Source: Saccharomonospora amisosensis (GTDB lineage Bacteria; Actinomycetota; Actinomycetes; Mycobacteriales; Pseudonocardiaceae). From it: 64,000 bases of DNA. Shown piece by piece: positions 37,991 through 49,975 of the stretch. A program made the translations under genes and the position numbers. The notes under the pieces are model-generated. The model worked only from the letters and a program-made list of their open reading frames with translations. It was not told where the DNA came from and ran no database searches. The stretch's first letter is position 1. Every line of letters begins with the position of its first letter. The stretch lies in assembly GCF_011761185.1 (NCBI RefSeq), contig NZ_JAAOYM010000001.1, positions 3,100,001 through 3,164,000 of the forward strand, in the 5' to 3' direction.

Positions 37991-38995
37991 GTGACTTCAG
38001 CCGCAACCGAGACAGAGCAGACCCCACTGTCAGCTCCGCTGAACGTGGGCTTCGACTACACCCGCTCGGTCGGCCCCGTTCTCGGGCACTTCGTCAACGC
38101 ACTTCGGCAGCGACGCATAGTCGGCATCCGGGGCAGCGACGGCCGGGTGCACGTGCCGCCGGTCGAGTACGACCCGCACACCGCCGAGGCGCTGACCGAG
38201 TTCGCCGACGTCGCCGACGAGGGCACCGTGGTGTCGTGGTCGTGGGCGCCCGAACCACTCGAGGGTCAACCGATCCAGCGCCCGTTCGCCTGGGCACTCA
38301 TCCGGCTCGACGGTGCCGACACCGCACTGCTGCACGCGGTGGACGCGGGCTCGGCCGCCAAGATGCGCACCGGAATGCGGGTGCGGGTCCGCTGGGCCGA
38401 CGAGCCGGTGGGGCACATCCGTGACATCGCCTACTTCCTGCCCGTCGACGCTCCACCCGACGACCCGGCCCCCACACCGCCACCGCCGCCGGTGGTGGAG
38501 CGCGAGGAGGGCAGCCCGGTCACCACGGTGGTGACACCCGTCCACCTCAGCTTCGAGCACTCGGTGTCTCCCGAGGAGAGCCGCTACCTGCGTGGACTCG
38601 CCGAGGGCAGGCTCATCGCCCAACGCTGCCCGGCCTGCGGCAAGGTCTACATCCCACCGCGCGGCGCGTGCCCCACCGACGGCGTGCCGACCGTGGAAGA
38701 AGTGGAGCTGCCCGACACCGGCATCGTCACCACGTTCTGCATCGTCAACGTGCCCTTCCTCGGGCAGCGCATCAAGCCGCCCTACGTGGCGGCCTACATC
38801 CTGCTCGACGGCGCCGACATCCCGTTCCTGCACCTCGTGCTCGGCTGCGAGGCCTCCGAGGTCCGGATGGGAATGCGGGTGCGGGCGGCCTGGAAGCCGC
38901 GGCAGGAGTGGTCCACGACGCTGGAGAACATCGCCCACTTCGAGCCGACCGGCGAACCGGACGCACCGTACGAGTCCTACGCCCACCACCTGTGA
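37991..38995 (+). CDS. tandem DUF35 OB-fold protein, aldolase partner
   Basis: 334 residues with two DUF35-type OB domains. The first (about 20-150) has no zinc ribbon. A Pro-rich linker (156-168) leads to the second, with a zinc ribbon (C213-x2-C216, C227; the expected fourth Cys is Asp230) and an OB fold ending YESYAHHL. It corresponds to M. tuberculosis Rv3521. DUF35 proteins such as ChsH2 bind thiolase-like Ltp proteins to make steroid side-chain aldolases, so this one probably partners Ltp3 and/or Ltp4 encoded just downstream (10- and 3-bp gaps). Start GTG at 37991, after a KstR box. Confidence 0.85.
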   Translation: MTSAATETEQTPLSAPLNVGFDYTRSVGPVLGHFVNALRQRRIVGIRGSDGRVHVPPVEYDPHTAEALTEFADVADEGTVVSWSWAPEPLEGQPIQRPFAWALIRLDGADTALLHAVDAGSAAKMRTGMRVRVRWADEPVGHIRDIAYFLPVDAPPDDPAPTPPPPPVVEREEGSPVTTVVTPVHLSFEHSVSPEESRYLRGLAEGRLIAQRCPACGKVYIPPRGACPTDGVPTVEEVELPDTGIVTTFCIVNVPFLGQRIKPPYVAAYILLDGADIPFLHLVLGCEASEVRMGMRVRAAWKPRQEWSTTLENIAHFEPTGEPDAPYESYAHHL

Positions 38996-39005
38996 GGGGA
39001 ACACG

Positions 39006-40058
39006 ATGAACGATGTGGCGGTGGTCGGGTTCGCGCAGGCGCCCTGCGTGCGGCGCACCCACGGCACTACCAACGGCGTTGAGATGCTGGTTCCGATCTT
39101 CGCCGAGGTCTTCGAGCAAACCGGGTTGACCAAGGCCGACATCGGCTTCTGGTGCTCCGGCTCCTCGGACTACCTCGCGGGCAGGGCCTTCTCCTTCATC
39201 GCCGCGGTCGACGCGATCGGCGCGTTCCCGCCGATCCACGAGTCGCACGTGGAGATGGACGCGGCATGGGCGCTGTACGAGGCGTGGCTGAAGATCCGCA
39301 TGGGCGAGGTGGACACCGCGTTGGTCTACGGCTTCGGCAAGGCCTCGGCAGGCGAGCTGCGCAGGGTGCTGTCGCTGCAGCTCGACCCGTACGTGATGGC
39401 GCCGCTGTGGCCGGACTCCATCGGCATCGCGGGGCTACAGGCCCGGCTGGGCATGGACGCCGGATTGTGGAGCGAGAAGGACCTCGCCGAGGTGGCGGCC
39501 CGCAGCAGACGCGACGCGACGAGCAACCCGTTCGCACAGCTGAGCGGGGATGTCGAGGCGGCACGGTTGCTTGAGGAGCCGCTCGTGGCCGACCCGCTGC
39601 GGGCACACGACATCGCACCGGTGACCGACGGCGCCGCCGTGATCGTGCTCGCCTCCGTGGAGCGGGCACGCGACATCGTCGAACGGCCCGCCGTGATCAC
39701 CGGTATCGAGCACCGCATCGACTCCCCCGTGCTCGGCGCCAGGGATCTGACCCGCTCGCCGTCGACAGAGCGAGCCGGACTCGCCGTCGGCGCGCGGGAC
39801 GTGGAGATCGCCGAACTGCATGCGCCCTTCACCCACCAGGAACTCATCCTGCGCGACGCACTCGGTTTCGGCGACGACGTCCGGATCAACCCCTCCGGCG
39901 GAGCGCTCACCGGGAACCCGATGTTCTCGGCCGGCCTGACCCGCATCGGTGAGGCCGCGAGACAGATCCTGGCGGGCAACGCGAGTCGCACATTGGGCCA
40001 CGCCACGAGTGGTCCCGCCTTACAGCAGAACCTTGTGGCCGTACTGGAGAGGGGCTGA
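39006..40058 (+). CDS. ltp4: thiolase-like lipid-transfer protein Ltp4
   Basis: A 350-residue SCP-x/thiolase-fold protein close to M. tuberculosis Ltp4 (Rv3522). A true thiolase would have an N-terminal acyl-binding Cys; the matching segment here reads ESHVEMDAAWAL without it, so a Claisen thiolase reaction is unlikely. The C-terminal GHATSGPALQQN holds the conserved His. In Rhodococcus, Ltp3 and Ltp4 act as aldol-lyases on C24-branched sterol side chains. The ATG has GAGGGGA upstream. Middle gene of DUF35-ltp4-ltp3. Confidence 0.88.
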   Translation: MNDVAVVGFAQAPCVRRTHGTTNGVEMLVPIFAEVFEQTGLTKADIGFWCSGSSDYLAGRAFSFIAAVDAIGAFPPIHESHVEMDAAWALYEAWLKIRMGEVDTALVYGFGKASAGELRRVLSLQLDPYVMAPLWPDSIGIAGLQARLGMDAGLWSEKDLAEVAARSRRDATSNPFAQLSGDVEAARLLEEPLVADPLRAHDIAPVTDGAAVIVLASVERARDIVERPAVITGIEHRIDSPVLGARDLTRSPSTERAGLAVGARDVEIAELHAPFTHQELILRDALGFGDDVRINPSGGALTGNPMFSAGLTRIGEAARQILAGNASRTLGHATSGPALQQNLVAVLERG

Positions 40059-40061
40059 TCC

Positions 40062-41222
40062 GTGGGCAAGCAACGCACCGCCGTCCTCGGCACCGGGCAG
40101 ACGCACCACCGCGCCAAGCGCACCGACGTGTCGATGCCGGGGCTGCTGCGGGAGGCCGTCGACCGTGCGATGGCCGACGCGCGGGTGGACTGGTCCGAGA
40201 TCGACGCCGTGGTCGTGGGCAAGGCGCCCGACCTGTTCGAGGGCGTGATGATGCCCGAGTTGTTCCTCGCCGACGCTCTCGGCGCCAACGGCAAACCGCT
40301 GCTGCGGGTGCACACCGCGGGCTCGGTCGGCGGCTCCACCGCGCTGGTGGCGGCGAGCCTGATCCAGTCGGGCGTGCACCGCAGGGTGCTCACCGTCGCG
40401 TTCGAGAAGCAGTCCGAATCCAACGCCATGTGGGCGCTTTCGATCGCGCCGCCGTTCCATATGCCGGTCGGCGCGGGCGCGGGGGGCTACTTCGCACCCC
40501 ACGTGCGGTCCTACATCCGCCGATCGGGAGCACCCGAGCACGTCGGCGCGATAGTGGCGGCCAAGGACCGGCGCAACGGGGCGCTGAACCCGCACGCGCA
40601 TCTGCGGCAGGCCGACATCACCGTCGAGTCGGTGCGGGCCTCGCAGATGCTGTGGGACCCGATCCGCTACGACGAGACCTGCCCCTCCTCCGACGGCGCC
40701 TGCGCGATGGTGCTCGGCGACGAGGCCGCGGGCGACGCTGTGGAGGGTGGCGCGGCGTGGCTCCACGCGACGGCGATGCGCACCGAACCGACCACCTTCG
40801 CGGGGCGCGACCAGGTGAACCCACAGGCGGGCAGGGACGCGGCCGCGGCGCTGTGGAAGGAGGCGGGGATCACCGACCCGTTGTCGCAAGTAGACACGGC
40901 CGAGATCTACGTGCCGTTCTCCTGGTTCGAGCCGATGTGGCTGGAGAATCTCGGCTTCATGCCGGAAGGCGAGGGTTGGAAGCTCACCGAGTCCGGTGAG
41001 ACCGCACTCGGCGGGCGGCTACCGATCAACCCCTCGGGCGGCGTGTTGTCGTCCAACCCGATCGGCGCCTCCGGGATGCTGCGATTCTCCGAGGCCGCCA
41101 AGCAGGTGATGGGCCGTGCGGGCGACTACCAGGTGGACGGTGCCAGGATCGCGCTCGGCCACGCCTACGGCGGCGGGTCGCAGTACTTCTCCATGTGGGT
41201 CGTTGGAGCCGACAAGCCCTGA
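40062..41222 (+). CDS. ltp3: thiolase-like lipid-transfer protein Ltp3
   Basis: A 386-residue thiolase-fold protein close to M. tuberculosis Ltp3 (Rv3523). The acyl-Cys position is occupied by Ala/Ser (VHTAGSVGGSTALVAAS), so it is not a standard thiolase. Later family motifs are LPINPSGGVLSSNPIGASG and LGHAYGGGSQYF. It probably combines with Ltp4 and the DUF35 protein as a retro-aldolase. GTG start 3 bases after ltp4; last gene of the unit, with a strong T-tailed terminator behind it. Confidence 0.88.
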   Translation: MGKQRTAVLGTGQTHHRAKRTDVSMPGLLREAVDRAMADARVDWSEIDAVVVGKAPDLFEGVMMPELFLADALGANGKPLLRVHTAGSVGGSTALVAASLIQSGVHRRVLTVAFEKQSESNAMWALSIAPPFHMPVGAGAGGYFAPHVRSYIRRSGAPEHVGAIVAAKDRRNGALNPHAHLRQADITVESVRASQMLWDPIRYDETCPSSDGACAMVLGDEAAGDAVEGGAAWLHATAMRTEPTTFAGRDQVNPQAGRDAAAALWKEAGITDPLSQVDTAEIYVPFSWFEPMWLENLGFMPEGEGWKLTESGETALGGRLPINPSGGVLSSNPIGASGMLRFSEAAKQVMGRAGDYQVDGARIALGHAYGGGSQYFSMWVVGADKP

Positions 41223-41229
41223 GGACAAG

Positions 41230-41271
41230 AAACCGCCCGGCCCCCTTCGACGGTGGGCCGGGCGGTTTTTT
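41230..41271 (+). terminator. rho-independent terminator after ltp3
   Basis: A 14-bp stem (left arm AACCGCCCGGCCC from 41231, right arm 41255-41268) is followed by a run of six T. It is the only classical T-tailed terminator I see, and it lies between convergent ltp3 and cyp125. Confidence 0.92.
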
Positions 41272-41292
41272 CACGCCGAGCGGGACTGCCGC

Positions 41293-42519
41293 CTATTCGT
41301 AGGCGACCTGGTAGTGCTTGATGCCGTTGAGCCAGCCGGAACGCAACCGCGCGGGCTCGCTGACCTGCCGGATGTTCGGCATCTCGTCGGCGATCGCGTT
41401 GAACATCAGGTCGATCTCCAGCCGGGCCAGGTTGGCGCCGATGCAGTAGTGCGCACCGGTACCACCGAAGCCGACATGCGGGTTGGGGTCACGCAGCACG
41501 TCGAACTGCTCGGCGTGGTCGAACACCTCGGGGTCGAAGTTCGCCGAACTGTAGAACATGCCGACCCGGTCGCCCTTGCGGATGTGTTGGCCACCCAGCT
41601 CGGTGTCGGCCGTCGCGGTGCGCTGGAAGGCCACCACCGGTGTCGCCCACCGCACGATCTCGTCGGCGGCGGTCTTGGGCCGCTGCTGCTTGTACAGCTC
41701 CCACTGGTCGGGGTGGTCCAGGAAGGCCTTCATCCCGTGCGTTATGGCGTTACGGGTCGTCTCGTTGCCCGCGACCGACAGCAGGATGACGAAGAAGCCG
41801 AACTCGTCGGAGGTCAGTGACTCACCGTCCACATCGGCATGAATGAGCTTGGTGACGATGTCGTCCATCGGGCACTGGCGCCGCTGCTCAGCCATGTTCC
41901 ACGCGTACCCGACCAGCTCAGCCGACGCCGCGATCGGCTCGACGTCGTACTCGGGATCGTCGTAGCCGATCATCTGGTTGGACCAGTCGAATATCTTGAG
42001 CCGGTCCTCCTGCGGAATCCCGATCAGCTCGGCGATCGCCTGCAGCGGGAGTTCGCAGGCCACGTCGGAGACGAAGTCCCCTGAGCCCTTCTTCTTGGCC
42101 TCGTGCACGATCCTGGCCGCGCGCTCGCGCAGCGCGTCCTCCAGCTTGCCGATGGCCCTCGGAGTGAAGCCCTTGGAGACGATCCGCCGCAGCTTCGTGT
42201 GCTGCGGGGCATCCATGTTGAGCAGGACAAGCCGGTTGGCCTGCATCCCCTCCTCGTCCATGGTCTCGTCGAACCGGATGATCGCCGTCTTCTCCTGCGA
42301 GGAGAACAGCTCACTGTCCTTCGAGATGGTCTTGATGTCTTCCATCCGGGTGACGACCCAGTATCCCTCGTCGCGGAACCCGGCCTTGTTGTAGGGCTGA
42401 GCGTTCCACCACACCGGCGCGGTACGCCGGAGCAGTGCGAACTCCTCCAGCGGGAGCCGGGTCGCGTAAAGGTCAGGATCGGTGAAGTCGAATCCGGTGG
42501 GTAGTAACGACGAACTCAT
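41293..42519 (-). CDS. cyp125: steroid C26-monooxygenase CYP125
   Basis: A 408-residue cytochrome P450 close to M. tuberculosis CYP125 (Rv3545c), which oxidises the terminal C26/C27 of cholest-4-en-3-one to alcohol, aldehyde and acid. I-helix oxygen-binding AGNET (250-254), K-helix E287-x2-R290, and heme loop GFGGTGAHYCIG with Cys359 are intact. The product is the substrate of FadD19. In mycobacteria it heads the igr operon with chsE/chsH genes; those are absent from this window. The start at 42519 is 27 bases from a perfect KstR box. Confidence 0.95.
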   Translation of the reverse strand: MSSSLLPTGFDFTDPDLYATRLPLEEFALLRRTAPVWWNAQPYNKAGFRDEGYWVVTRMEDIKTISKDSELFSSQEKTAIIRFDETMDEEGMQANRLVLLNMDAPQHTKLRRIVSKGFTPRAIGKLEDALRERAARIVHEAKKKGSGDFVSDVACELPLQAIAELIGIPQEDRLKIFDWSNQMIGYDDPEYDVEPIAASAELVGYAWNMAEQRRQCPMDDIVTKLIHADVDGESLTSDEFGFFVILLSVAGNETTRNAITHGMKAFLDHPDQWELYKQQRPKTAADEIVRWATPVVAFQRTATADTELGGQHIRKGDRVGMFYSSANFDPEVFDHAEQFDVLRDPNPHVGFGGTGAHYCIGANLARLEIDLMFNAIADEMPNIRQVSEPARLRSGWLNGIKHYQVAYE

Positions 42520-42545
42520 ACGCCGTACCTCCGACAGCAGCGTCG

Positions 42546-42559
42546 TGGAACACGTTCTA
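42546..42559. promoter_or_regulatory. KstR box upstream of cyp125
   Basis: TGGAACACGTTCTA matches TNNAACNNGTTNNA perfectly and lies 27-40 bases before the cyp125 start codon. Confidence 0.85.
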
Positions 42560-42640
42560 GTTCGTCGATTGAAGCATACAGCGTTAACTATCGGAAGGAG
42601 TTTGGTGAACGATGTTAACTGAATCGATTCCGGACACCGC

Positions 42641-42724
42641 CCGCGAGTCCCCCGCTCTCGCCCGCGAGTCCCCCGCTCCGGACCGCGAGTTCTGCACTCT
42701 CGCCCACGAGTTCCACACTCCGGC
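42641..42724 (+). repeat. 21-bp repeat array (four degenerate units)
   Basis: Units at 42641, 42662, 42683 and 42704, the first two beginning CCGCGAGTCCCCCGCTC and the next two GAGTT variants. They match the forward array at 15809-15913; both arrays are preceded at short distance by TGAATCGAT (42620 and 15780). It lies between cyp125 and the WGxxGxxG gene. A frame with a ribosome-like site runs through it, but I do not believe it is a gene. Confidence 0.8.
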
Positions 42725-42762
42725 CCGCGGACCGTGCAACCACCGAAGCCGGGTGCAGCCCG

Positions 42763-43212
42763 TCAGCGGTAGTGGTGTCGGGGCCAGCGCGGGCAATCCG
42801 GGTCCACGCTGCCGTACTCCTCCCCCGGAGGTAGCGGAGCGGCGGGAAGCTGCAGCCCACCCACCCCGCCGATGCTCACGGCCCCAGGGCCACCGGCTGC
42901 CCCGACCCGGCGGCCCGAGCCGTCGTCGAGGTCGGGATGCGGCATGATCGGCTGCTTCGCGGAGGGATAGCGCGCCAGCGGATCGCTCACCACGCGCCGG
43001 GGCGGCTTACGCGCGAGACCCAGCAACCCGAGCAGCCCGAGCAACCCGAACAGGCCCCAAGCACTGCTGCCGCCCTGAGCCTGGGTGTGCCGCGGCTCGC
43101 CTGCCACGGCTGCAGCGGCCTGGGATTGCACACCTGCCGCCGAAGCAGGACCCAGCGATAGCGCCATGCTCAGCATGGCCACGGCGAGCAGCCTGCCGGC
43201 CGTTGTGGACAT
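42763..43212 (-). CDS. secreted WGxxGxxG-type small protein
   Basis: 149 residues. A signal peptide (residues 1-26, ending GPASA) precedes a Gln/Ala-rich segment, then the Trp-Gly hydrophobic stretch WGLFGLLGLLGLLGLARK followed by Arg/Pro-rich sequence. That stretch has the WGxxGxxG pattern used by a class of putative surface-sorting or anchor sequences. About 70 Gly/Pro-rich residues follow it, so it is not strictly C-terminal. The ATG at 43212 has GGGAGGG upstream. Function unknown. Confidence 0.7.
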   Translation of the reverse strand: MSTTAGRLLAVAMLSMALSLGPASAAGVQSQAAAAVAGEPRHTQAQGGSSAWGLFGLLGLLGLLGLARKPPRRVVSDPLARYPSAKQPIMPHPDLDDGSGRRVGAAGGPGAVSIGGVGGLQLPAAPLPPGEEYGSVDPDCPRWPRHHYR

Positions 43213-43287
43213 GCGGTTCCCTCCCACCGTTGGCTTACTCCACGTGGTGTTACCGTCACGCGGGCGGCGGGTGTGGACGACACGCCC

Positions 43288-43458
43288 TCAGCGACGCTGA
43301 AATGCACCGGCCTCGGTGACAGCGGAGGGCGACCTGCCCGCGGCCAGCTGTCGTACCCCCAACTCGCTCACCGGCGACGAGGGCGCGATCACCTTCTCGG
43401 TGCAGCCGGTGAGCAGCAGCAGCGCCGCGACGGCGCTGAGCAGGCGTCGAGCGGCCAT
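43288..43458 (-). CDS. small lipoprotein (56 residues)
   Basis: MAARRLLSAVAALLLL with lipobox LTGC gives a mature peptide of only about 36 residues (C21 onward), Ser/Pro-rich. The ATG at 43458 has GAGG upstream. It lies 75 bases before the WGxxGxxG gene on the same strand, and the two may be cotranscribed. A real gene is likely but not certain at this length. No family recognised. Confidence 0.6.
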   Translation of the reverse strand: MAARRLLSAVAALLLLTGCTEKVIAPSSPVSELGVRQLAAGRSPSAVTEAGAFQRR

Positions 43459-43535
43459 GACCTCAACGTAAGCCCGGCAGGGGCTGTGCACGCCACTGCT
43501 TCACTCGACCGGGCAACGCAGCCCGTTCGATGTCG

Positions 43536-44279
43536 CTACCCTCTGCCGATGAACGGCATCGCGGTGGCTGTGATCGTCAGGAACTGCACGTTCGCGCTCA
43601 GCGGAAGTCCGGCCATGTACAGCACCGCGTCCGCGACGTGGTCGGCGTCGAAGGTGGGCTCGGGGCGAACGGAGCCGTCAGCCTGCCGCGCTCCCCGTGC
43701 GATGCCCGCTGTCATCTCCGTGGCCGCGTTGCCGATGTCGAGTTGCCCGCACGCGATGTCGAACTCCCTGCCGTCCAGCGAGATCGACTTGGTCAACCCG
43801 GTCACCGCGTGTTTGGTGGCCGTATAGGCAACGCTGCGCGGTCTGGGCGCGTGCGCCGAGATGGAGCCGTTGTTGATGATCCGGCCACCCCTGGGCTGCT
43901 GCGTCTTCATCGACCGCACGGCATGCTGGGCGCACAGGAACATGCCGGTGAGGTTGACCTCGACCGTTCGGAGCCAATCGGCGGCGTCCACGGTGTCCAC
44001 CGAGCCGGGCGGACCGAACGTGCCCGCGTTGTTGAACAGCAGGTCCACCCGACCCCACCGGTCGACCACACGCTCGAACAGCGAGGCGACAGCGGCCTCG
44101 TCGGTGACGTCGGTCGGCACGACCAGCGCGCCAGGACGGTCCCCGGCCGCCTCCCGCAGTGGCTCCTCGCGTCTGCCCGCGAACGCGACACCGTACCCCT
44201 CCCGGAGCAGCGCCCGTGCCACGCTCTTGCCGATGCCGGTACCCGCCCCCGTGACCACGGCGACCCGCTCAGTTGCCAT
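43536..44279 (-). CDS. short-chain dehydrogenase/reductase
   Basis: A 247-residue classical SDR with NAD(P) motif TGAGTGIG (residues 11-18), FNNAG, catalytic Ser in [10 protein letters not shown] and Y-x3-K in [10 protein letters not shown]. The Arg at 36-37 (AGRREE) suggests NADP preference. Location inside the sterol cluster suggests a hydroxysteroid or hydroxyacyl-CoA substrate, but no KstR box precedes it and no closer assignment can be made. It is separated from hsaB by a 21-bp repeat array. Confidence 0.85.
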   Translation of the reverse strand: MATERVAVVTGAGTGIGKSVARALLREGYGVAFAGRREEPLREAAGDRPGALVVPTDVTDEAAVASLFERVVDRWGRVDLLFNNAGTFGPPGSVDTVDAADWLRTVEVNLTGMFLCAQHAVRSMKTQQPRGGRIINNGSISAHAPRPRSVAYTATKHAVTGLTKSISLDGREFDIACGQLDIGNAATEMTAGIARGARQADGSVRPEPTFDADHVADAVLYMAGLPLSANVQFLTITATAMPFIGRG

Positions 44280-44360
44280 ACGGCACTAATACCCGACATG
44301 CCTGCCGCGGTCCACGATGCCGCGTTTCGGTGTCGGCCCCAACCGTCCCGGTGCACCAAC

Positions 44361-44437
44361 GCAGGACTCGCGGGCAGGAGCGCAGGACTCGCGGGCAGGA
44401 GCGCAGGACTCGCGGGCAGGAGCGGGGGACTCGCGGG
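44361..44437 (-). repeat. 21-bp repeat array abutting hsaB stop
   Basis: Three identical 21-base units (44361-44423, each starting GCAGGACTCGCGGGC on the + strand) and a variant fourth copy end at the hsaB stop codon. On the hsaB strand the units read CCGCGAGTCC..., the same polarity away from the stop codon as the array behind the helicase gene. Confidence 0.85.
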
Positions 44438-47928
<3,491 letters not shown>

Positions 47929-47973
47929 CTGTGCCTCGTTCCTACTTGTTACCTGGTACGACAGAACCAAGAC

Positions 47974-47987
47974 TAGAACATGTTCTC
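47974..47987. promoter_or_regulatory. KstR box upstream of hsaADCB
   Basis: TAGAACATGTTCTC matches the KstR consensus in all but the last base. It sits 46 bases before the hsaA start. Confidence 0.85.
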
Positions 47988-48194
47988 GTTCTTGTCACGC
48001 GGACTCGACACTTGACGCCAATACCTGCCACCACCACACCGAAAATCGACCTGGAATCAGCTCCGGATACCCGCCAGACCCGACCTGGAACAGATTCTTA
48101 TCCTCGCATTCGCGCCGCCACCGGCCGCGGGTAGCGCGAGCGCCGTCGATCACATCCACTACCTGCGTCGCAGTCACCGGGACTACCCTAGAAC

Positions 48195-48208
48195 TGAAAC
48201 ACGTTCTC
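48195..48208. promoter_or_regulatory. KstR box 1 upstream of kstD
   Basis: TGAAACACGTTCTC has the KstR core and differs only at the last consensus base. It lies 67-80 bases before the kstD start, with half-site-like TAGAACTG just upstream. Confidence 0.75.
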
Positions 48209-48251
48209 GTCTATGGTGGCAGCAACGGCGCGGAACAGCGATGCGTGGTCC

Positions 48252-48265
48252 TATAACGTGTTCCA
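48252..48265. promoter_or_regulatory. KstR box 2 overlapping kstD ribosome site
   Basis: TATAACGTGTTCCA matches TNNAACNNGTTNNA perfectly. Its last base begins the kstD ribosome site AGGAGG, so bound KstR would cover the start of the message. Confidence 0.85.
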
Positions 48266-48274
48266 GGAGGTTGC

Positions 48275-49975
48275 ATGACCGGGGACGCACCCGAGTACGA
48301 CGTCGTCGTGGTCGGCAGCGGCGCGGCAGGCATGACAGCGGCGCTCGCGGCCGCCCACGAGGGCATGGCCGTCCTCGTCATCGAGAAGGCAACCCACTTC
48401 GGTGGCTCCACCGCGCGCTCCGGCGGCGGTGTCTGGATCCCCAACAACGAGGCGCTACGCGCCGCGGGCGTCGAGGACACCCCCGAGGACGCCAAACGCT
48501 ACCTCGAGGCGATCGTCGGTGAGGTGGTGCCCGCGCAACGACGCAACACCTACCTCGATCACGGCCCCGATGTGGTTTCCTTCCTGCATGAGCACACCCC
48601 GCTGCGGCTGACGTGGGTGCCCGGCTACTCCGACTACCACCCGGAAGCCCCCGGTGGCCGCGCGGGCGGGCGCTCTGTGGAGCCCAGGCCGCTGGACGGC
48701 AATCTCCTCGGCCCCGAGCTGGCGAACCTGGAACCGCCCTACAGCGCCCCGCCGCTCGGAGTACCGCTGATGCAGGCCGACTTCCGCTGGCTGAGCCTCA
48801 TCGCCAGGCACCCGCGCGGGATACTGCGGGTGTTCCAGCTGGGAATGCGCTGGCTGGCCGCACGCATGACGGGCAAGCGCCCGCTGGCGATGGGCCAGGC
48901 GTTGGCGGCGGGGCTTCGCGCGGGACTGCTGGACAAGCGGGTCCCGGTGTGGCTTTCCACCCCGATGACCGGCCTTCACACCGAGCACGGCCGGGTCAGC
49001 GGTGTACTCGCCGAGCGCGACGGCGAGGAGATCCTGATCCGTGCCAGGCGCGGGGTCGTGCTCGGCAGCGGCGGATTCGAGCACAACGAGCAGCTGCGGC
49101 AGAAATACCAGCGCCCGCCGATCGGCACCGAATGGACCGTCGGGGCCAAGGCCAACACCGGGGACGGGATCACGGCGGGCCTCGCGCTCGGCGCCGCGGT
49201 CGACCTGATGGACGACGCCTGGTGGGGGCCGTCGATGCCGCTCACCGGAGGGCCGTGGTTCGCGCTCGCTGAGCGCTCCCGCCCGGGCTGCATCCTGGTC
49301 AACGCCCGAGGCGAGCGGTTCGTCAACGAATCCGCGCCCTACGTGGAGGCCGTGCACGCGATGTACGGGCCAGGCGACGGCCCTGCCCGAAACATCCCGA
49401 CCTGGCTGGTGTTCGACCAGCGCTATCTCAACCGTTACATGTTCACCGGCCTCGGCCCGCGCCAGCCGCTGCCCGGCCGCTGGTACAAGGCGGGCATCGC
49501 CGCCAAGGCTGGCACGCTGGAGGCGCTGGCCGAGCGCATCGACGTGCCCGCGCAGGCGCTGCGCGACACGGTGGAACGGTTCAACACGTTCGCGCGCACC
49601 GGCAGCGACGAGGACTTCCACCGCGGCGCCAGCGCCTACGACCACTACTACGGCGACCCGAGGAACAAACCCAACCCGAGCCTGGGTCCGCTGGACATGG
49701 CGCCGTTCTACGCCGTCAAGATCGTGCCGGGTGACCTGGGCACCAAGGGCGGGCTGCTCACCGACGTGCACGCCAGGGTGCTGCGGGAGGACGGCTCGCC
49801 CATCGACGGACTCTACGCCGCGGGCAACGTCAGTGCGGCCGTGATGGGCCGCACCTACGCCGGTCCCGGCGCCACCATCGGCCCGGCGATGGTGTTCGGC
49901 TACCTTGCCGCCCGCCACATCGCCACCAAGAATCGCTCTCAGCACGAGGCACGACCCGCTGGAGGTACGCAATGA
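48275..49975 (+). CDS. kstD: 3-ketosteroid delta-1-dehydrogenase
   Basis: A 566-residue FAD flavoprotein that introduces the C1-C2 double bond into ring A of 3-ketosteroids, priming B-ring opening. The dinucleotide motif VVVGSGAAGMTAALAA is N-terminal, with the family's GGSTARSGGGVWIPNN, and the C-terminal active-site YAGPGATIGPAMVFGY (conserved Tyr and Gly). Length matches known KstD (about 510-565). The ATG has AGGAGG 7 bases upstream. First of kstD-kshA-small-kshB-chsH3, overlapping kshA by 4 bases. Confidence 0.95.
   Translation: MTGDAPEYDVVVVGSGAAGMTAALAAAHEGMAVLVIEKATHFGGSTARSGGGVWIPNNEALRAAGVEDTPEDAKRYLEAIVGEVVPAQRRNTYLDHGPDVVSFLHEHTPLRLTWVPGYSDYHPEAPGGRAGGRSVEPRPLDGNLLGPELANLEPPYSAPPLGVPLMQADFRWLSLIARHPRGILRVFQLGMRWLAARMTGKRPLAMGQALAAGLRAGLLDKRVPVWLSTPMTGLHTEHGRVSGVLAERDGEEILIRARRGVVLGSGGFEHNEQLRQKYQRPPIGTEWTVGAKANTGDGITAGLALGAAVDLMDDAWWGPSMPLTGGPWFALAERSRPGCILVNARGERFVNESAPYVEAVHAMYGPGDGPARNIPTWLVFDQRYLNRYMFTGLGPRQPLPGRWYKAGIAAKAGTLEALAERIDVPAQALRDTVERFNTFARTGSDEDFHRGASAYDHYYGDPRNKPNPSLGPLDMAPFYAVKIVPGDLGTKGGLLTDVHARVLREDGSPIDGLYAAGNVSAAVMGRTYAGPGATIGPAMVFGYLAARHIATKNRSQHEARPAGGTQ

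Larger units (their letters stand above)
47929..48274. promoter_or_regulatory. divergent hsaA / kstD control region
   Basis: This 346-base gap separates two divergent sterol operons and contains three KstR boxes (listed separately), one near hsaA and two near kstD. The middle (48000-48180) holds no gene or repeat I can identify; an open frame there is short and without features. Confidence 0.75.

Noticed and set aside
42612-42947. 111-residue frame starting ATG after AAGGAG, through the 42.6-kb array
   Set aside because: The spacing from AAGGAG to this ATG is too long, composition is that of the repeat and of antisense to the WGxxGxxG gene, and it has no recognisable domain.
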